Assembly: GCA_009760855.2 (NCBI GenBank)
Contig: WPIO01000046.1
Coordinates: 1,181,001 to 1,245,000, forward strand
Length of the DNA stretch: 64,000 nucleotides
From: Cristatella mucedo
Taxonomy: Eukaryota; Bryozoa; Phylactolaemata; Cristatellidae
Reading direction: 5' to 3'
The notes under the pieces are model-generated. The model saw only the letters and a list, made by a program, of their open reading frames with translations, searched no databases and had not been told where the DNA came from. The position numbers and the translations under genes are program-made. Shown here piece by piece: positions 42,535-53,885 of this stretch (within the stretch, counting starts at the first letter, position 1; every line of letters begins with the position of its first letter).

Positions 42535-43949
42535 TGGAGATGCCTTTAGCGAACACTTTAGTGCTTTATATTGCGAAGTAAGAGAATAGTTAACAGCTAC
42601 ATTTGATTGACATGGCATCACGAGGTTGCTTGCACCCAGTAGACACATTTTGCATCTGTAAGGATAGCTTACCACGAAAAAGGCAAAACATTATCCAGCA
42701 AAAGTGTTAAGATGTGCGGGGCATGCAAACCATACGTCAATAGGTCTATCTCAGATCAAGACGACCCCTGGACACATCATTTCCCTCGCGAACACTTCCG
42801 GAGAACTCGGTAAAGGGAAGGTGAGCAACTGGTGCTCACTAGATGGAGTTTCTTGCACAATATTCGGAAATATGTGGCCGAGTTACAATGTGGCAGATTT
42901 CATGGGTGCTAGCCTATTTCCACTACGGCCCCCTACTATATATGCCCGTTCTTGGTCGCTGCGCGGGGTCCTCCGGCAACAGCAGTTCACGGGTGATCGA
43001 TCGGGTACACAATACTTCATATAACACACACGAATGCGCTATACAAAGGGGGAACCAAAAAAGTCTTCAGGAGAAGGTCTTGTACAAGGTAAACAACAGG
43101 GGCGCGAGATGTCGTCGCAAGCGCGAACAAACGTGTTAGTTCTCAGTCGACTTCCACAGTCACACCGTCGCAGGACTCCATCCCACCAGTACAAGCTTAC
43201 GCCGTCCAAGACCCGGCTACCTGAGTACTCTGGGATAGGCGAAGCGGACGTCCACAACCGTCGAGAGCTTCTGACGAAAAAGAGCAAGCAAGCTGTCCCA
43301 AGTTCCGGTCCTCGTGCCTCTGGGAGCTGACCCCAGATGACCCCTTCCGGGGCAAGGCGACGCCCAGCCCAACATATCAAATGTCAATGGCTTCGCCTAT
43401 ACTAGGGTACATATTTCACCATCCGGGGGAAGATGCGTCCTCACATCTGCAACTATCCACTCTGTAGACATGTCGTCCAACTACCACAGAGGCTCCACAT
43501 ATACAGTGGTGGCTCATGAGCCTGAAACCGAGTAACCACGATTACAAACCTATTACCGCACCACCGACATCACTTATCTAAAATATTCTCACATTTATCA
43601 GACGAAGTCCAGTTCATGAGGGCTAGTCGCTTCTGGCAAGCTAGCGGTCGCTGTCCTCTCTGTGGGCATCATCCTCATGAGGTGGCCATGACGGTTGCTG
43701 TCCATCGAAGTCCCAAATAGTCCACGATACACGTTGACCAGAGTCGAGGTCATATTGACCTGAAATCACAGGAAAAAGAAAAACAACAATACTATCTGTT
43801 CAACCTTTCGCCTGCCACGGAACATACGATTTCTACACAAAGTCTGTAAAACGGGCGGTTAGGCTTCTGCTGGCGTGCGCTTTGCCACGAGCCCACTGGG
43901 CCTGCATTAGCCTGATCGTTTAGCAAGGCATTAGCTGGTCCAACTCCGA
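42535..43949. other. Unassigned stretch left of the Ty3-type pol
   Basis: No gene recognised. A TATA-like CTACTATATATGCCCG at about 42931 and the position beside a minus-strand retroelement suggest some of this could be LTR or 3' untranslated retroelement DNA. No matching second LTR was found. Confidence 0.3.
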
Positions 43950-45420
43950 GTGTTAGGTCGTAGTCGAGTGGATGTGTTGCCGTCGCTTGGCCTCTTCCTC
44001 GGCAGCGTGATCTGCAGTGGCTGGTGGCTGATTCTCATTAATTTCCCCTCCATCTGCATCATCAGAAGTGCTGGGTGTGGGAAGCTCGTCTTCCAGGTCA
44101 GCAGGCGGCAGTCCTGTGGCCCTGCGCCAAGCTGGTTTGCAGCGGTTGATATGTACTGTGCTAGGTGTGCAAGCAGGGTCGTCTTCGTCCACAACTCGGA
44201 CGTTCGTGTCAGTACGGTCCAAGATAAGGAGAGGACCTCGTCACAGGTGTTGCAACTTTGGTGAAAGGCCCCTCCGAGGCCTTGGCATATAAACATACAC
44301 ATAGTCACCGACCTTCAAATTGGATTCTGTGGCAGTACAGTCGTACTGCCGCTTTTGCTTGGCCTGAGCAGCCTGAATATTTTGCTTTGCTACGTCCCAT
44401 GCTGCGACAAGCTTATCATGCATTGTCTGCACATAGTCGTCCCCGGCTTCAAACGGCTCGTCCACAGGCAACACAAGGTCTATTGGCAAACGAGCCTCCC
44501 GCCCTTGGTTCATAAAAAATGGGCGGCTGCAGCGAGTCGACTCGTTAAAGCAAGTTCGGTAGGCAAACAGCACAAAAGGTATGTACAAGTCCTAATCATG
44601 CTGATTGCTACTGGCTAACATGGAAAGCATCTCTACAAGCGTGTCATTAAAGCACTCTACTAGCCCATAAGTCTGCGGGTGATATGGCGATGTGTGCAAT
44701 TGGTCGATAGACATCATGCGACACACCCGCTCGAGCATTTGAGACATAAAGTTGGCCCCACGGTCAGAGAGGACCTGATCGGGAACACCGTGCCTGCAGA
44801 TAATCTCTTCCATGAAGACTTTGGCGCAGGTCAGTGCTGTCTGGTCCGGAATCGCTCTAGCCTCGGGCCACTTGGTGAGCACTCGGTCATAACTAGTATG
44901 TACCGGTTCCTTGACGATGTTAATGACGGCTTCACTATGTCCATGGCAACTCGTTGCCAAGGTTGTTCCACTGGGATGCTCTTCAGAAGCACTTTCGCAT
45001 ATTGCCAAGGCCGCTTTTTGGAGTGGCATGTAATGCACGTCCTTACGTACTCCGCGATGTCTTCGGCCATGCCTGGCCAGAAATATCGCTCCTGCACGCG
45101 GCTTAGGGTCTTCTAGGTGCCCAAATGTGCTCCGAATAATAATAATGCACTTGATAAAGCGTCCTCAGGGAACTCGATCTCTTTCTAGACGCTTTACATT
45201 TGCTGCAAAGGGAATAGACCGTCGTGGCATTCTTGCTTCACATGCAGCCGCAGGGCAGCAGGTACCACCAGCTGCTTACGGCGCCTTCCGGCGACGTCCC
45301 GATAGAGACATCCATTCGGGAGCAGAACGAACGACTAGCGATGATCGTCTACGTATTGTCTAGGCTCCTGTGTGCAGTGTCCAACATCGTTCCCCTGCAA
45401 CGAATCCTTAGGCAGTGCAG
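43950..45420 (-). pseudogene. Ty3-type LTR retrotransposon integrase region, broken
   Basis: Read from about 45420 down on the minus strand. First comes a pre-integrase segment with IGTSPEGAV, then the zinc-finger region ending ERYFWPGMAEDIAEYV and CITCHSKKRP. The catalytic core follows with MDIVKPS, LSDRGANF and TSPYHPQTYGLVECFNDTL, then the GPY-like C-terminal part (TDTNVRVVDEDD) and an acidic end near 43953. Breaks are a LINE A tail insert at 45135-45218, a frameshift near 44890, and stops at 44589-44591 and near 44241. Ty3-type integrases insert element cDNA (family knowledge). The upstream pol and the LTRs of this copy are not identified. Confidence 0.88.
45135..45218 (-). mobile_element. 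84-bp LINE A tail insertion
   Basis: (AAT)n, then CCTCAGGGAACTCGATCTCT, TTCTAGACGCTTTACATT and TGCTGCAAAGGGAA are the terminal bases of LINE A in reverse. It splits the integrase zinc-finger coding region: GQECHDG-like sequence lies to one side and the AHLG part to the other. CCG flanks it on both sides. Confidence 0.85.
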
Positions 45421-45929
45421 CAACGAATCGTTCAACTGCATTTTCCTCATGTACATAGGGTCAGCAGCAAATTTCATGTTATCGAATGATGATAAAAGCG
45501 ACTTACTGGTTATGGGCAAACCGAGTGTGATTCAGAAATTGAACAGTTAAACGGTCACAATCGGCTCTGGCAGCAAACGTCATTTTGAATCTGCATGTAA
45601 TCTTCGCGTCCCTTTCAAAAGTGACCTTTAATTGGAAGACCACATAAGCTCCATAGTCAAGTCCGCCTACTTTCTGTTGTTTGGTTCACGAACAGCACAG
45701 AAACGCCAGCCGATGACCAAAACCAACAGTTTATTCAACGACGCACGGAGCAGAGGGAATCGCAAACTCCCTATTCACTTCGCTCCCCCTCAAGTCCAAA
45801 GGCATACCCGAAGGACTTGAAACAAAACCACTCGAGAAGTTAGAGGGTGGTCGAGTCCTGGGCCTCCGTGTTGACAGTAAACACAGCCAGCTCGTATGGT
45901 GCCGAGATAACGCCATAGCCTCCGTATAG

Positions 45930-47270
45930 TCACTGATGACGCCACGAGAGTTATTTTCTTGGTGTGGGCAGCTCTTCGAGCATTTTCCGGTAACCGGCTG
46001 TCTGCGATGCGCTTGCAGTTACCTCAAACGCATAGCCAGAGATCGGTACTGGGACAGCAAAGTGCCGGGTGAGGTTCTGGAAATTGCTTACGACGTCCAT
46101 CGCCGGGTGCTAGCTCCTGATCCGGTCACTGGCGTGTGGCAGGTGCCAAGTGTCATCAGTGGAAAACTATGGTGCAATGCGAGCAGCATCACTACTAGAA
46201 CGTGTCTTGAGATCGATGGTAAAGTAGTTGAGGATGCCTCGTGGCTCCGAAAGCCAGACGACACCCCTCATATTAACACTGCCGAGCTAGAAGCTGTCAT
46301 CAAAGGCCTTTAACATTGCCATTTCGTGGGGACTTCAGAAAGTTCCAATTGTTACTGAATTGACTATGGTGTATGGTTGGCTGAAGTCATTGATCGATGG
46401 CGATAACTCCTTGAGGACACACGGTATGGGAGAGGTGTTGATTCGACGATGACCGGGCCTACTCAACGATATTTTAACGGAGTGCATTCCGAAGAAGACT
46501 GTAAGCCTAGTACGGTCGCCGGAGAACAAAACAGACCAGCTGACGCGAGTACCGCAAAAGTGGTTCGCAACTTGCTTTACTGGTGCCGTCTCCTGAGGTC
46601 AATTCTGCGGCTTCCAGAATCGACCTCAAGCAATTCGACAATCTGCACCACCTGAGCATCGACAGGAAGCTAGGCGAGGCCGTGTCACCTTAATGCCAAC
46701 ATCCGCAGAACCGACATAGACAGATTGTTCGTTCTTGTCCCCTGCTTCAGATCAGTAGATCCGTCGCCGATTTCATGGCCACGAGACAGTCTTGAAGTCG
46801 CTGAACACCGGTCTCGTCTTACGATCGATGTCACAAACTAACGCAACAAGAAATATCTTATGCTAGTGAACTGCGGGCCCAGCAGATTTACTCTATGGCT
46901 GCACATTCCTAGCGGAGAGGTTCACCTTCTCACGAGAATGCTGAAGCCAATCTTCCGCGAGAGAGGCCCACCCGCACAGCTCCTCATGGATAACAGTGCC
47001 TCGTTCCGGTCAGAGGCAGTTTGACGTCTCTGCAAACGCTGGGGGGGGGGTTAGACCGTCTATTGGTGTGCTTACCGACCGGAATGCAACGGCATAGTCT
47101 AACTCATACATAGGACTATCAACGGCATGCAGTTCGTACCGGTAGATGAGTGCTAGATATGGTGTACTGGTACAATTCGGCGCCGACGGGGTAACAAAGG
47201 GCAAAACAGTGCCTCACAGGCGGTTATTCACGTTTGAATGGTGGTTCCCGCTCCAGCTGAAGAAAGGCCA
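45930..47270 (+). pseudogene. RNase H-integrase remnant, inverted relative to its RT
   Basis: Plus-strand frames begin TPRELFSWCGQLFEHFPVTG, include LEIDGKVVEDASWL and HINTAELEAVIKGL (RNase H), and later DCGP-like CGPSRFTLW, ERGPPAQLLMDNSASFRS and ECNGIV (integrase core). Many stops are present, for example after GIV and in the RNase H-integrase linker. It ends beside the minus-strand RT at about 47275. The family style matches the RT next to it, so the two probably come from one element. Confidence 0.8.
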
Positions 47271-47282
47271 GCACTGCCACGC

Positions 47283-48480
47283 TCAATCTCCCATCAACTT
47301 AAGCTCGAGGAGCAGCTCGATCGCACGGTCATTTGAGACGATATCATTGTTCGCCAAAATATCGTCGACATACGAATCAGTGCCGGATCTCACCCATTCA
47401 TCCATGGACAATACTGTATTTAAGACAGCAGTCATTATCTTCGGCGCAGCGTTAAAGCTAAAACCCACCCAGGCGAGTCAGGCAGTACCGATGGCCACGA
47501 AATTCAACCACCTGGTACTTCTACAATGACGAGTGTACGCGAATCTGTAAATAGGCCTTACGCAGGTCCACAATGCTTACGTTGCGTCCCCTTCGTAGCG
47601 AGGTGCGAAGCTTATCACTGCACACCTCCCCTTCAGCCGCGTGGCTTGAAACAAACTGGTTGAGCTCGCGATAGTGCTATTTAACAGTGGCTCCAGCTAG
47701 CTGCAGCAGGTCTTGTGTGAGTCTCACGGAGACACAGGAGACACAGCGGGAGACCGTGAGCGATAAATCAATTTTTTTTTATTATTCTTAACGCGTACGT
47801 GTATGAGAGCTCGGTGAATCGCAGCAGATGAAAAGAAATATGATATGCATTAGTGGCCTGACACTGCTGCGTCATTGGCTCTACTATTGGCCACAGGTGA
47901 AGCATGTACATTAGTGTCAAGGCGCTTAGCTAATTGTAATTGCAACAGCAAAAGCCGCAGACGCACACGACAGAAGTCGAGAACGGGCCTCACTTCCCGT
48001 TTGCTACTTTGGACCACCGCCATCAAGGGAATCAGTCAGCTGCACTCCCCGTGAAATGATTGAAGCCAACCACACCTTATCCAGTCCTCGACTTTCCGTT
48101 CATATTCTGCTTATACCTCAGCCGGGATGTGATATGAGGACACGTGGTTCTGCAGTAAGGGTGCTTGTACGCCTTCTTTTCAGCTCCAGCTAACGTGCCG
48201 CGCACCATCGTGGAATACGGCACTGAAATCCTTGTCGAAGACTGGAAGCTCGCTCGAATCTCCAACCTTAGAAGCGAGCGAGCCGTCGATGCCCGGGGGG
48301 GGGAAGCGTAGGCAAGTTACACCGGTTCTTTCGCCACGGATGCCTCAGGTCGCCGGCGCCTCATTACCAAAGTCCACTTGGCCTTCACCGCCGTGCCCAT
48401 TTCGGACACTGCCGAATGCTCTTACGACATCCATCCCAAGGATGATGTCCAAGCCAGCGATTATATCGGTCACCACACAA
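47283..48480 (-). pseudogene. Reverse transcriptase remnant, with an insert
   Basis: From high to low coordinates the minus strand shows EDWIRCGWL, SLIPLMAVVQSSK and EVRPVLDF, then an unrelated insert at about 47690-47960. It resumes with YRELNQFVSSHAA, VSIVDLRKAYLQIRV, RYCLTRLG and the catalytic YVDDIL. Stops and frame changes occur throughout. This is an LTR-element RT by the order of blocks. Confidence 0.82.
47690..47960. repeat. Insert splitting the RT remnant
   Basis: The sequence between EVRPVLDF and YRELNQFV coding blocks has an A/T-rich centre and resembles 21616-21830 in several ordered blocks. It may be a small dispersed transposon. Termini were not determined. Confidence 0.4.
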
Positions 48481-48499
48481 TTAACCTCCAGTGGTACTC

Positions 48500-48840
48500 C
48501 TCTAATTAGAAAACTGACCTTATATGTAGAGGTCGCAGAGTGCCGTAAACGTTCGTCGTCAAGATACCCTCCCTCGTCGGCTGTAGATCACTCGAGGAGG
48601 CCAGCACTGCTGCAAGCACCGAGCGAGAACAGCCAGTGTCAACAAGTGCGGTTTCGAGATTGCCATTCAACATCACTCCAATGGATGGCAGCCGTGCCGG
48701 AGTCAAAGGAAAACGGTGGCGCAGGTGTTGATGGTTTCCTTTAGTCGTTTTTTTGGATCGCCAAACTTGTTGCCACACGCAGCATCTAGGTGATTCGGAG
48801 CACCTCAGATCCAGCAAAGTCGCTTTCGCGGCCTGCTTTG
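48500..48840 (-). pseudogene. Zinc knuckle and aspartic protease remnant of the LTR element
   Basis: On the minus strand, a zinc-knuckle-like segment starts with Cys at 48816-48814 and keeps GAPNHLDAAC, but the codon at the second Cys position is TGA (48807-48805). In a different frame, IGVMLNGNLETALVDTGCSR carries the Asp-Thr-Gly active site of an aspartic protease (48640-48632). The frame difference could be a natural gag-pol shift or decay. Confidence 0.75.
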
Positions 48841-48903
48841 TAGAGGCCGGTTGGTGTACCGATCACTTGGATCGCCGTCTGTCAGCCCTTCTTAGAATGC
48901 AAA

Positions 48904-50980
48904 CTCCTTAAGATGCGCCGTGTTAAGCGAAGGCTGGAACGTCGTTTCAAGAAATCGGGGTCTGAGGCAGACCTAGTCAATTTTAAAGACTTCCTTCGAG
49001 TATACACCCGAAAGCTTAAAAAAGCCAGGGCTTCTTTTTTCATTAGAAAGCTGAATTCCTGCCAGTCGGACACTAAACAGATTTACAAGACAGTAAACCA
49101 TTTACTGGCCAATGCTGTCAGGTCTGACTCCCCAGATATTAAGGGCTCAGCCGAAAAGTTTTCAGCCTTCTTTACTGAAAAAATTGTGCACATTCGTGCC
49201 TCCATTAAGCCCCCTCTGACCAAAGCAATCGCCGTTCCTCAACCTGTGACCTTTCTTAAAAATTTCTCCGATGTTTCTGCCTGTGATGTGGCTGCCTTAA
49301 TAAGGTCTAGCAAAAAGAGCTCGTCTCCTGAAGACCCTATACCTTCATCTCTGTGGTCTTCACTTGCAGACCAACTTAGCCCTGCCATAACCAAGATTTT
49401 TAATGCTTCTTTGGGAAAAGGGGTCGTCCCCAAGTCCTTCAAATCGGCAATCGTTAGAACTATTCTTAAAAAGCCTGGATTAGACACAGAGGTCCTAGCA
49501 AACTATCGTCCAGTTTCCCTTCTTCCGTTCTTATCAAAGATTCTTGAAAAAATTGTTGCTAAGCAGCTAGTTGAACATATTGAAAATAATGGAATGTCAG
49601 AAACATTTCAATCAGGGTTCAAGAGGCAGCACCACTGAAACTGCTCTCCTCCGTGTTAACAATGACATTCTACGTGGCAACGACGACGGGAATGTCACTG
49701 CCCTAGCTCTGCTAGATCTGTCTGCTGCCTTCGACACCATTGATCACGAAGTTCTGCTTGAACGATTGCGAACAACGATCGGTCTGCCAGACGAAGCACT
49801 GGCGTGGTTTAAATCATACTTGTCTGATCGTGTTCAATCCGTGTCGTGTGGGGGTCAGGTCTCAAACATGAGAAGGGTCACCTGTGGAGTCCCTCCAGGG
49901 TCTGTACTCGGTCCCTTGCTGTTCTCCATTTATAAACAAACTCTGGGAAAAGTGATTGAGGCCCATGGAATAGGATATCACTTCTATGCTGACGATACTC
50001 AGTTGTATTTGTCATTTAAACCGTCGGAATCTGCTGCAGCAACTGAGAAACTGAATGCTTGCCTTGCCGATATTCGATCCTGGATGTCGGAAAACTTCCT
50101 GAAATTAATGGGTTAAAATGCTTTGCTGTTCTAATAGGTGATGCTATTGTGCGACCTTCACCACGTGCTCGTAATCTAGGTGTCGTGTTCGACAGCTGCT
50201 TCAATTTCAAAAGCTTCATTCAGAAGACTGCCTCTACAGCTAGCCATCACATCCGATCCCTATCCAAGATTAGAAGCTGTCTCCCACAGTGGCTTGTAAA
50301 AAATTTAACTAGCTCTTTAGTTCTGTCTCGGCTTGATTAGTGTAATTCCCTTTTGGCTGGGCTGCCAAAGAAAGCTATTACGCCACTACAGCAGACTATG
50401 AATATGGCTGCAAGGTTGGTCTTCAAGTCCCAGCGGTTTGAGCACGTGTCACCTCTGCTGAAAGAGCTAGGATGGTTGCCGGTTGAGCAAAGGATACAGA
50501 GCAAAGTTCTTACGCTGACCCACAAGGCCCGCCACGGCTTGGCTCCTTCGTACCTAGCTGAACTGCTGCACCAGTTTCAGCCTGTTCGCGCCCTCAGGTC
50601 CTGTGTGGACAATAAATTAGCTGTCCCATTCCTCCGCTTAAAGACAGTTGGCGACAGAACTTTAGCTCTGCAGGTCCTAGACTGTGGAACTCGCTTCCAC
50701 AATTCTTACGCAACGACATCTACTCTCCAACTGCCGACTATGGCACATCTTTTTCAGCGGTCCTGAACTGCTACTTCTATGCTACTCACTACCTCAACTG
50801 CTCTCCTAACTCTGCTATGCTTCCCACTTTCTCTTTGTTGCGTGAGACGAAGTCTGTTGGCTACCGAATGCGTACCGAAAGCCGCTTAGGCTGTGAGTGC
50901 GCTATACAAAACTCTCCTGCGTAACACCCACATGGTCTTTATGACTTTGTGGAGTTACTGACGGAGATACATTACATTAC
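48904..50980 (+). mobile_element. LINE B, near-complete RT and 3' end, nested in LTR element
   Basis: Flanked by an AATGCAAA target duplication (48896-48903 and 50981-50988). Frame 1 (48913-49638) reads a basic linker, then RT blocks PSSLWSSLADQLSPAITKIF, ANYRPVSLLPFLSKILEKIV and ETFQSGFK. A frameshift near 49630 leads to ALALLDLSAAFDTIDHEVLL, CGVPPGSVLGPLLFSIY and the catalytic YADDTQLY. A deletion and stop near 50115 follow, then LGVVFDSCFNF, a TAG at 50338-50340, the NMAARLVFKSQRFEHVS domain, the UTR and an (ACATT)n tail. 5' truncated and inactive, but the best LINE B reference here. Confidence 0.93.
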
Positions 50981-51144
50981 AATGCAAAAGCTCTGCCGGT
51001 TAAATGCAAGGGCATGAGTACGGCAAGATAGTCATCTTTAACCTTGTGCATATTGGCCGCATGATCCAGTCGACGTACAAGGTTGACGAAGTCTGTTATG
51101 CCGTCATAAAATACCATTTTGGCTAGCACTGCCATTGACTCCAT
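50981..51144 (-). pseudogene. gag N-terminal remnant of the LTR element
   Basis: ATG at 51144 reads VLAKMVFYDGITDFVNLVRR and AVLMPLHLTGRAFA, a gag-like pattern (YDG..DF, then LxLxGxA). The frame is interrupted by the LINE B insertion. On the far side (below 48896) it resumes with an immediate TAA. The part between this block and the zinc knuckle is much shorter than usual for gag, suggesting a deletion. Confidence 0.7.
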
Positions 51145-52265
51145 CCCGAGAAATAGCTTGTCGTTTGGTTCACGCACAGCACAGAAACGCCAGCCGATGA
51201 CCAAAACCAACAGTTTATTCTATGACGCACGAAGAGAGGGAAGCAAGACCCCCTGATCCCCCTGATCCCCCTGATCAAGTCACACTCTTCGACCACGGCT
51301 GCGCACCAGCCGGCCCTGATTATGTTTCCAACATCTGTTTACCAGTGGGTTACAGGAAGGAACAATACAGGCCTGTGTCCAAGCCACATCAGATGCGGAT
51401 CACAGCTGCGAACCGGCCCGTCATGATGATACTCCCAACATGTTCACTGGCGGGTTAGCAGAGGAGCAGTAGCAGCCTGTGTCCGAGCCACGTCGCTGGC
51501 ATATCATAAAACTACACTTTCAGCTACATAACATCGTTAATTATTGAGGCTGTTTAGAGAGGGACACTGCATATAAAGTGGTCCAAGCATTCGTGACATC
51601 CCGTCTCGACTTCTGCAACTCACTGCTTACTGGCCTACCGGCATGTGCGATTAGGCGATTGCAGCTGGTGCAAAACTCCGCAGCTATGCTTGTCTGTCGT
51701 GAACGTCGCAGCTGCCATATCATACCACTTCTCGCCGACCTGCACTGGCTACCAGTCAAGCAACGGATCGACTTCAAGGTTTTGTCGCTCACTATTAGGT
51801 CCCTTCATTCTTTGGCTCCAGCCTACCTATCAGATCTACTCCCACACCACACTAGGCAGTGTACTTTTTGGAAACTTAACTGTTTGCCTATACCTCGTAC
51901 AAACCTGAAATCCTTTGGAGACCGTGTCTTTAGTTTGTATGCTTCCAAAGCCAGGAACTAACTTTCGATTTTCGTCACATCTGAATTGTCCACATTTAGA
52001 AAGAAACTAAAACGCATCTATTTATCACCGCATTTAGTATGTAACTGTGATTCAACATTTATGTGCTTATGCGTGCTAACACCGTTGCATGCCGTCGATA
52101 ACCACACTTGCAGGCTGACCCTGTGCATGTCACCCCTAACCTCTAACCCCTAGCCTCTTGTTGTCCGATGCACATTCCTACCACTGACCATTCGATTGTG
52201 CTTCCCTTGCAGCAAATGTAAAGTGTCTAGAGAGAGCTCGAGTTATCTGAGAGCGCTATTTTAAA

Positions 52266-52833
52266 CGTATTATCGTTGTTGTTATTAATGCTATTGCTAT
52301 TAATTAGTAAGAGACAGTCGCCCTCGACTAATGAAATAGATAGGGACCGGAAAACCTGTCGTAAGTCAAATGTTCGTAAGTCGAGAATGGTGCATGATAT
52401 GTTCTACTACGATAAGTTGACGAAGGCATAGACAGTTAAGTGAATTAGCAAGTAAACAGGTACATAACAAGTAATAAGAACAAGTAAATATGATTATACT
52501 TACATACCATAATGTGGAGTATTTTTGGACATGCAGAAGCTGGTAGTAGAAGTACTGTACATTGAGTACTATTGGGAGGAGGGCGAGGAGTTGTACGTTC
52601 TTGCTTGAGCACCATCAACTCCCTCTTTATCGTAACCCTCGCGACTGGTAACGGAGTTTGAAAGTTATTTAGATAAATTTTCATTTTCTTTTGCGCGACC
52701 GTGGCGGAGTTCCTATCTCCGAATTTTCGTAACTCAAACCGTTCTAAGTTAGGGGGGAATCTATTTAGTTCTCTAAGCCCGCTCGCTACATAAATGTTGC
52801 AAACCTACTACATGTTGGGCGAGTAATATAGTG
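52266..52833. other. Short unassigned spacer
   Basis: No gene or known repeat recognised between two LINE A tails. It starts with (ATT)-type sequence of the first tail. Confidence 0.4.
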
Positions 52834-53690
52834 TAATAATAATAATAATAATAATGCACCCTTGATAAAGCACCCTCAGAGAACTTATTCTCTTTCTAGG
52901 CGCTTTACATTTGCTGCAAAGGGAAATGCAATTGAATGGTGAGTAAAACCATGCTTGATAAACAAACAAAATGAATAACGTGGTTAGGGGGTGACATGCA
53001 CAGGGTCAGCATGCAAGTGTGGTTAGTGGCAGCATGCACAGTGTCACCACGCATAAGCACATGACGGACGAATCACAGGGACCCACTAAATGCTGTCCTA
53101 AATAGGTGTGTTTTTTAAGTTCTTTTTAAATGTGGTCAGGTCAGGGATGTTCTGACGCCGGTCGGGAGGGAGTTCCAGGCTTTGGGAGCGTACGAACTAA
53201 ATGCACGGTCTCCAAAGGATTTCAGGTTTGTACGAGGTATTTGTAGACTGTTGGATTCCGAAAAGCGGGTGGTACGATGCTTGGCCTGACGGGGTAGTAT
53301 ATCTGACAGATAGGCTGGAGCCATAGAATGAAGGGACCTAATAGTGAGCGACAAAACCTTGAAGTCAATCCGTTGCTTGACTGGTAGCCAGTGCAGGTCG
53401 GCGAGAAGTGATGTGAAATGGTAGCTGCGACGTTCACGACAGACAAGCATAGCTGCGGAGTTTTGCACCAGCTGCAATCGCCTGATCGCACATGCTGGTA
53501 GGCCAGTAAGCAGTGAGTTGCAGAAGTCGAGACGGGATGTCACGAATGCATGGACCAACTTGGACGTGGTATCCTTTTGCAAACAAGCCCGAATTTTAGC
53601 AATGTTATGAAGCTGAAAATAGGCAGATTTGACTGTGGAGCTGATATGGTCGTCTAACGAGAGGTCGCTCTGCAATATGACACTAAGTAT
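52834..53690 (-). mobile_element. LINE A 3' portion with full tail
   Basis: (AAT)n at 52835, then the hairpin in reverse (AGCACCCTCAGAGAACTTAT and TTTCTAGGCGCTTTACAT), the UTR and an open frame (53768-53136 minus). The frame reads LQSDLSLDDHISSTVKSAYF through [16 protein letters not shown] to AWNSLPTGVRTSL. 5' truncated at the join with a LINE B tail at 53691. Confidence 0.92.
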
Positions 53691-53885
53691 CTCCATCTGT
53701 AACTCCACAAAGACGAAGTGGGGGTTTTCTATAGCGCACTCAAAGACTGAGTGGTTTTCAGAACGCATTCAGTAGCCTACAGACTTTATCTCACAAAATC
53801 AAGAGAAAGTGAGAAGCTTAGCTGGGTCAGGAGGGCGATTGAGTGTGTGAGTAGCATGGAAGCAACAGCTAAGGATGGCTGGAAA
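53691..53885 (-). mobile_element. LINE B 3'-end fragment
   Basis: GTATCTCCATCTGTAACTCC, then TATAGCGCACTCAAAGACTG and the region matching LRETKSVGYRM, in reverse. Similarity fades near 53885. Confidence 0.8.

Larger units (their letters stand above)
45675..51516 (-). mobile_element. LTR retrotransposon nested in LINE A
   Basis: Plus-strand termini are TGTTGTTTGG and AACTACA (TG...CA) with a 5-bp CTTTC target duplication. The first 75 bp are repeated at 51159 (GTTTGGTTCACGCACAGCAC), so 51159-51516 is one LTR, read on the minus strand with AATAAA inside. The other LTR starts at 45675 but diverges after about 75 bp. Between them, on the minus strand, are gag, a zinc knuckle, protease and RT remnants; RNase H-integrase remnants lie inverted. 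A LINE B copy sits in gag. The type is Ty3-like by RT and integrase motifs. All reading frames are broken. Confidence 0.85.
45440..52265 (+). mobile_element. LINE A copy split by an LTR element
   Basis: The left part, about 45440-45674, reads KSDLLVMGKPSVIQKLN and then EDHISSIVKSAY. The right part resumes at 51517 with QLHNIV and continues [20 protein letters not shown] to the tail (GTAAAGTGTCTAGAGAGAGC, TCTGAGAGCGC and ATT-rich sequence at 52265). The intervening 45675-51516 is the minus-strand LTR element. The duplicated CTTTC (45670-45674 and 51517-51521) marks the insertion point. The left limit is approximate. Confidence 0.85.

Noticed and set aside
42704-43330. Open frames near 43 kb on both strands
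   Set aside because: No domain, and each is overlapped by another frame. A possible LTR could not be paired.
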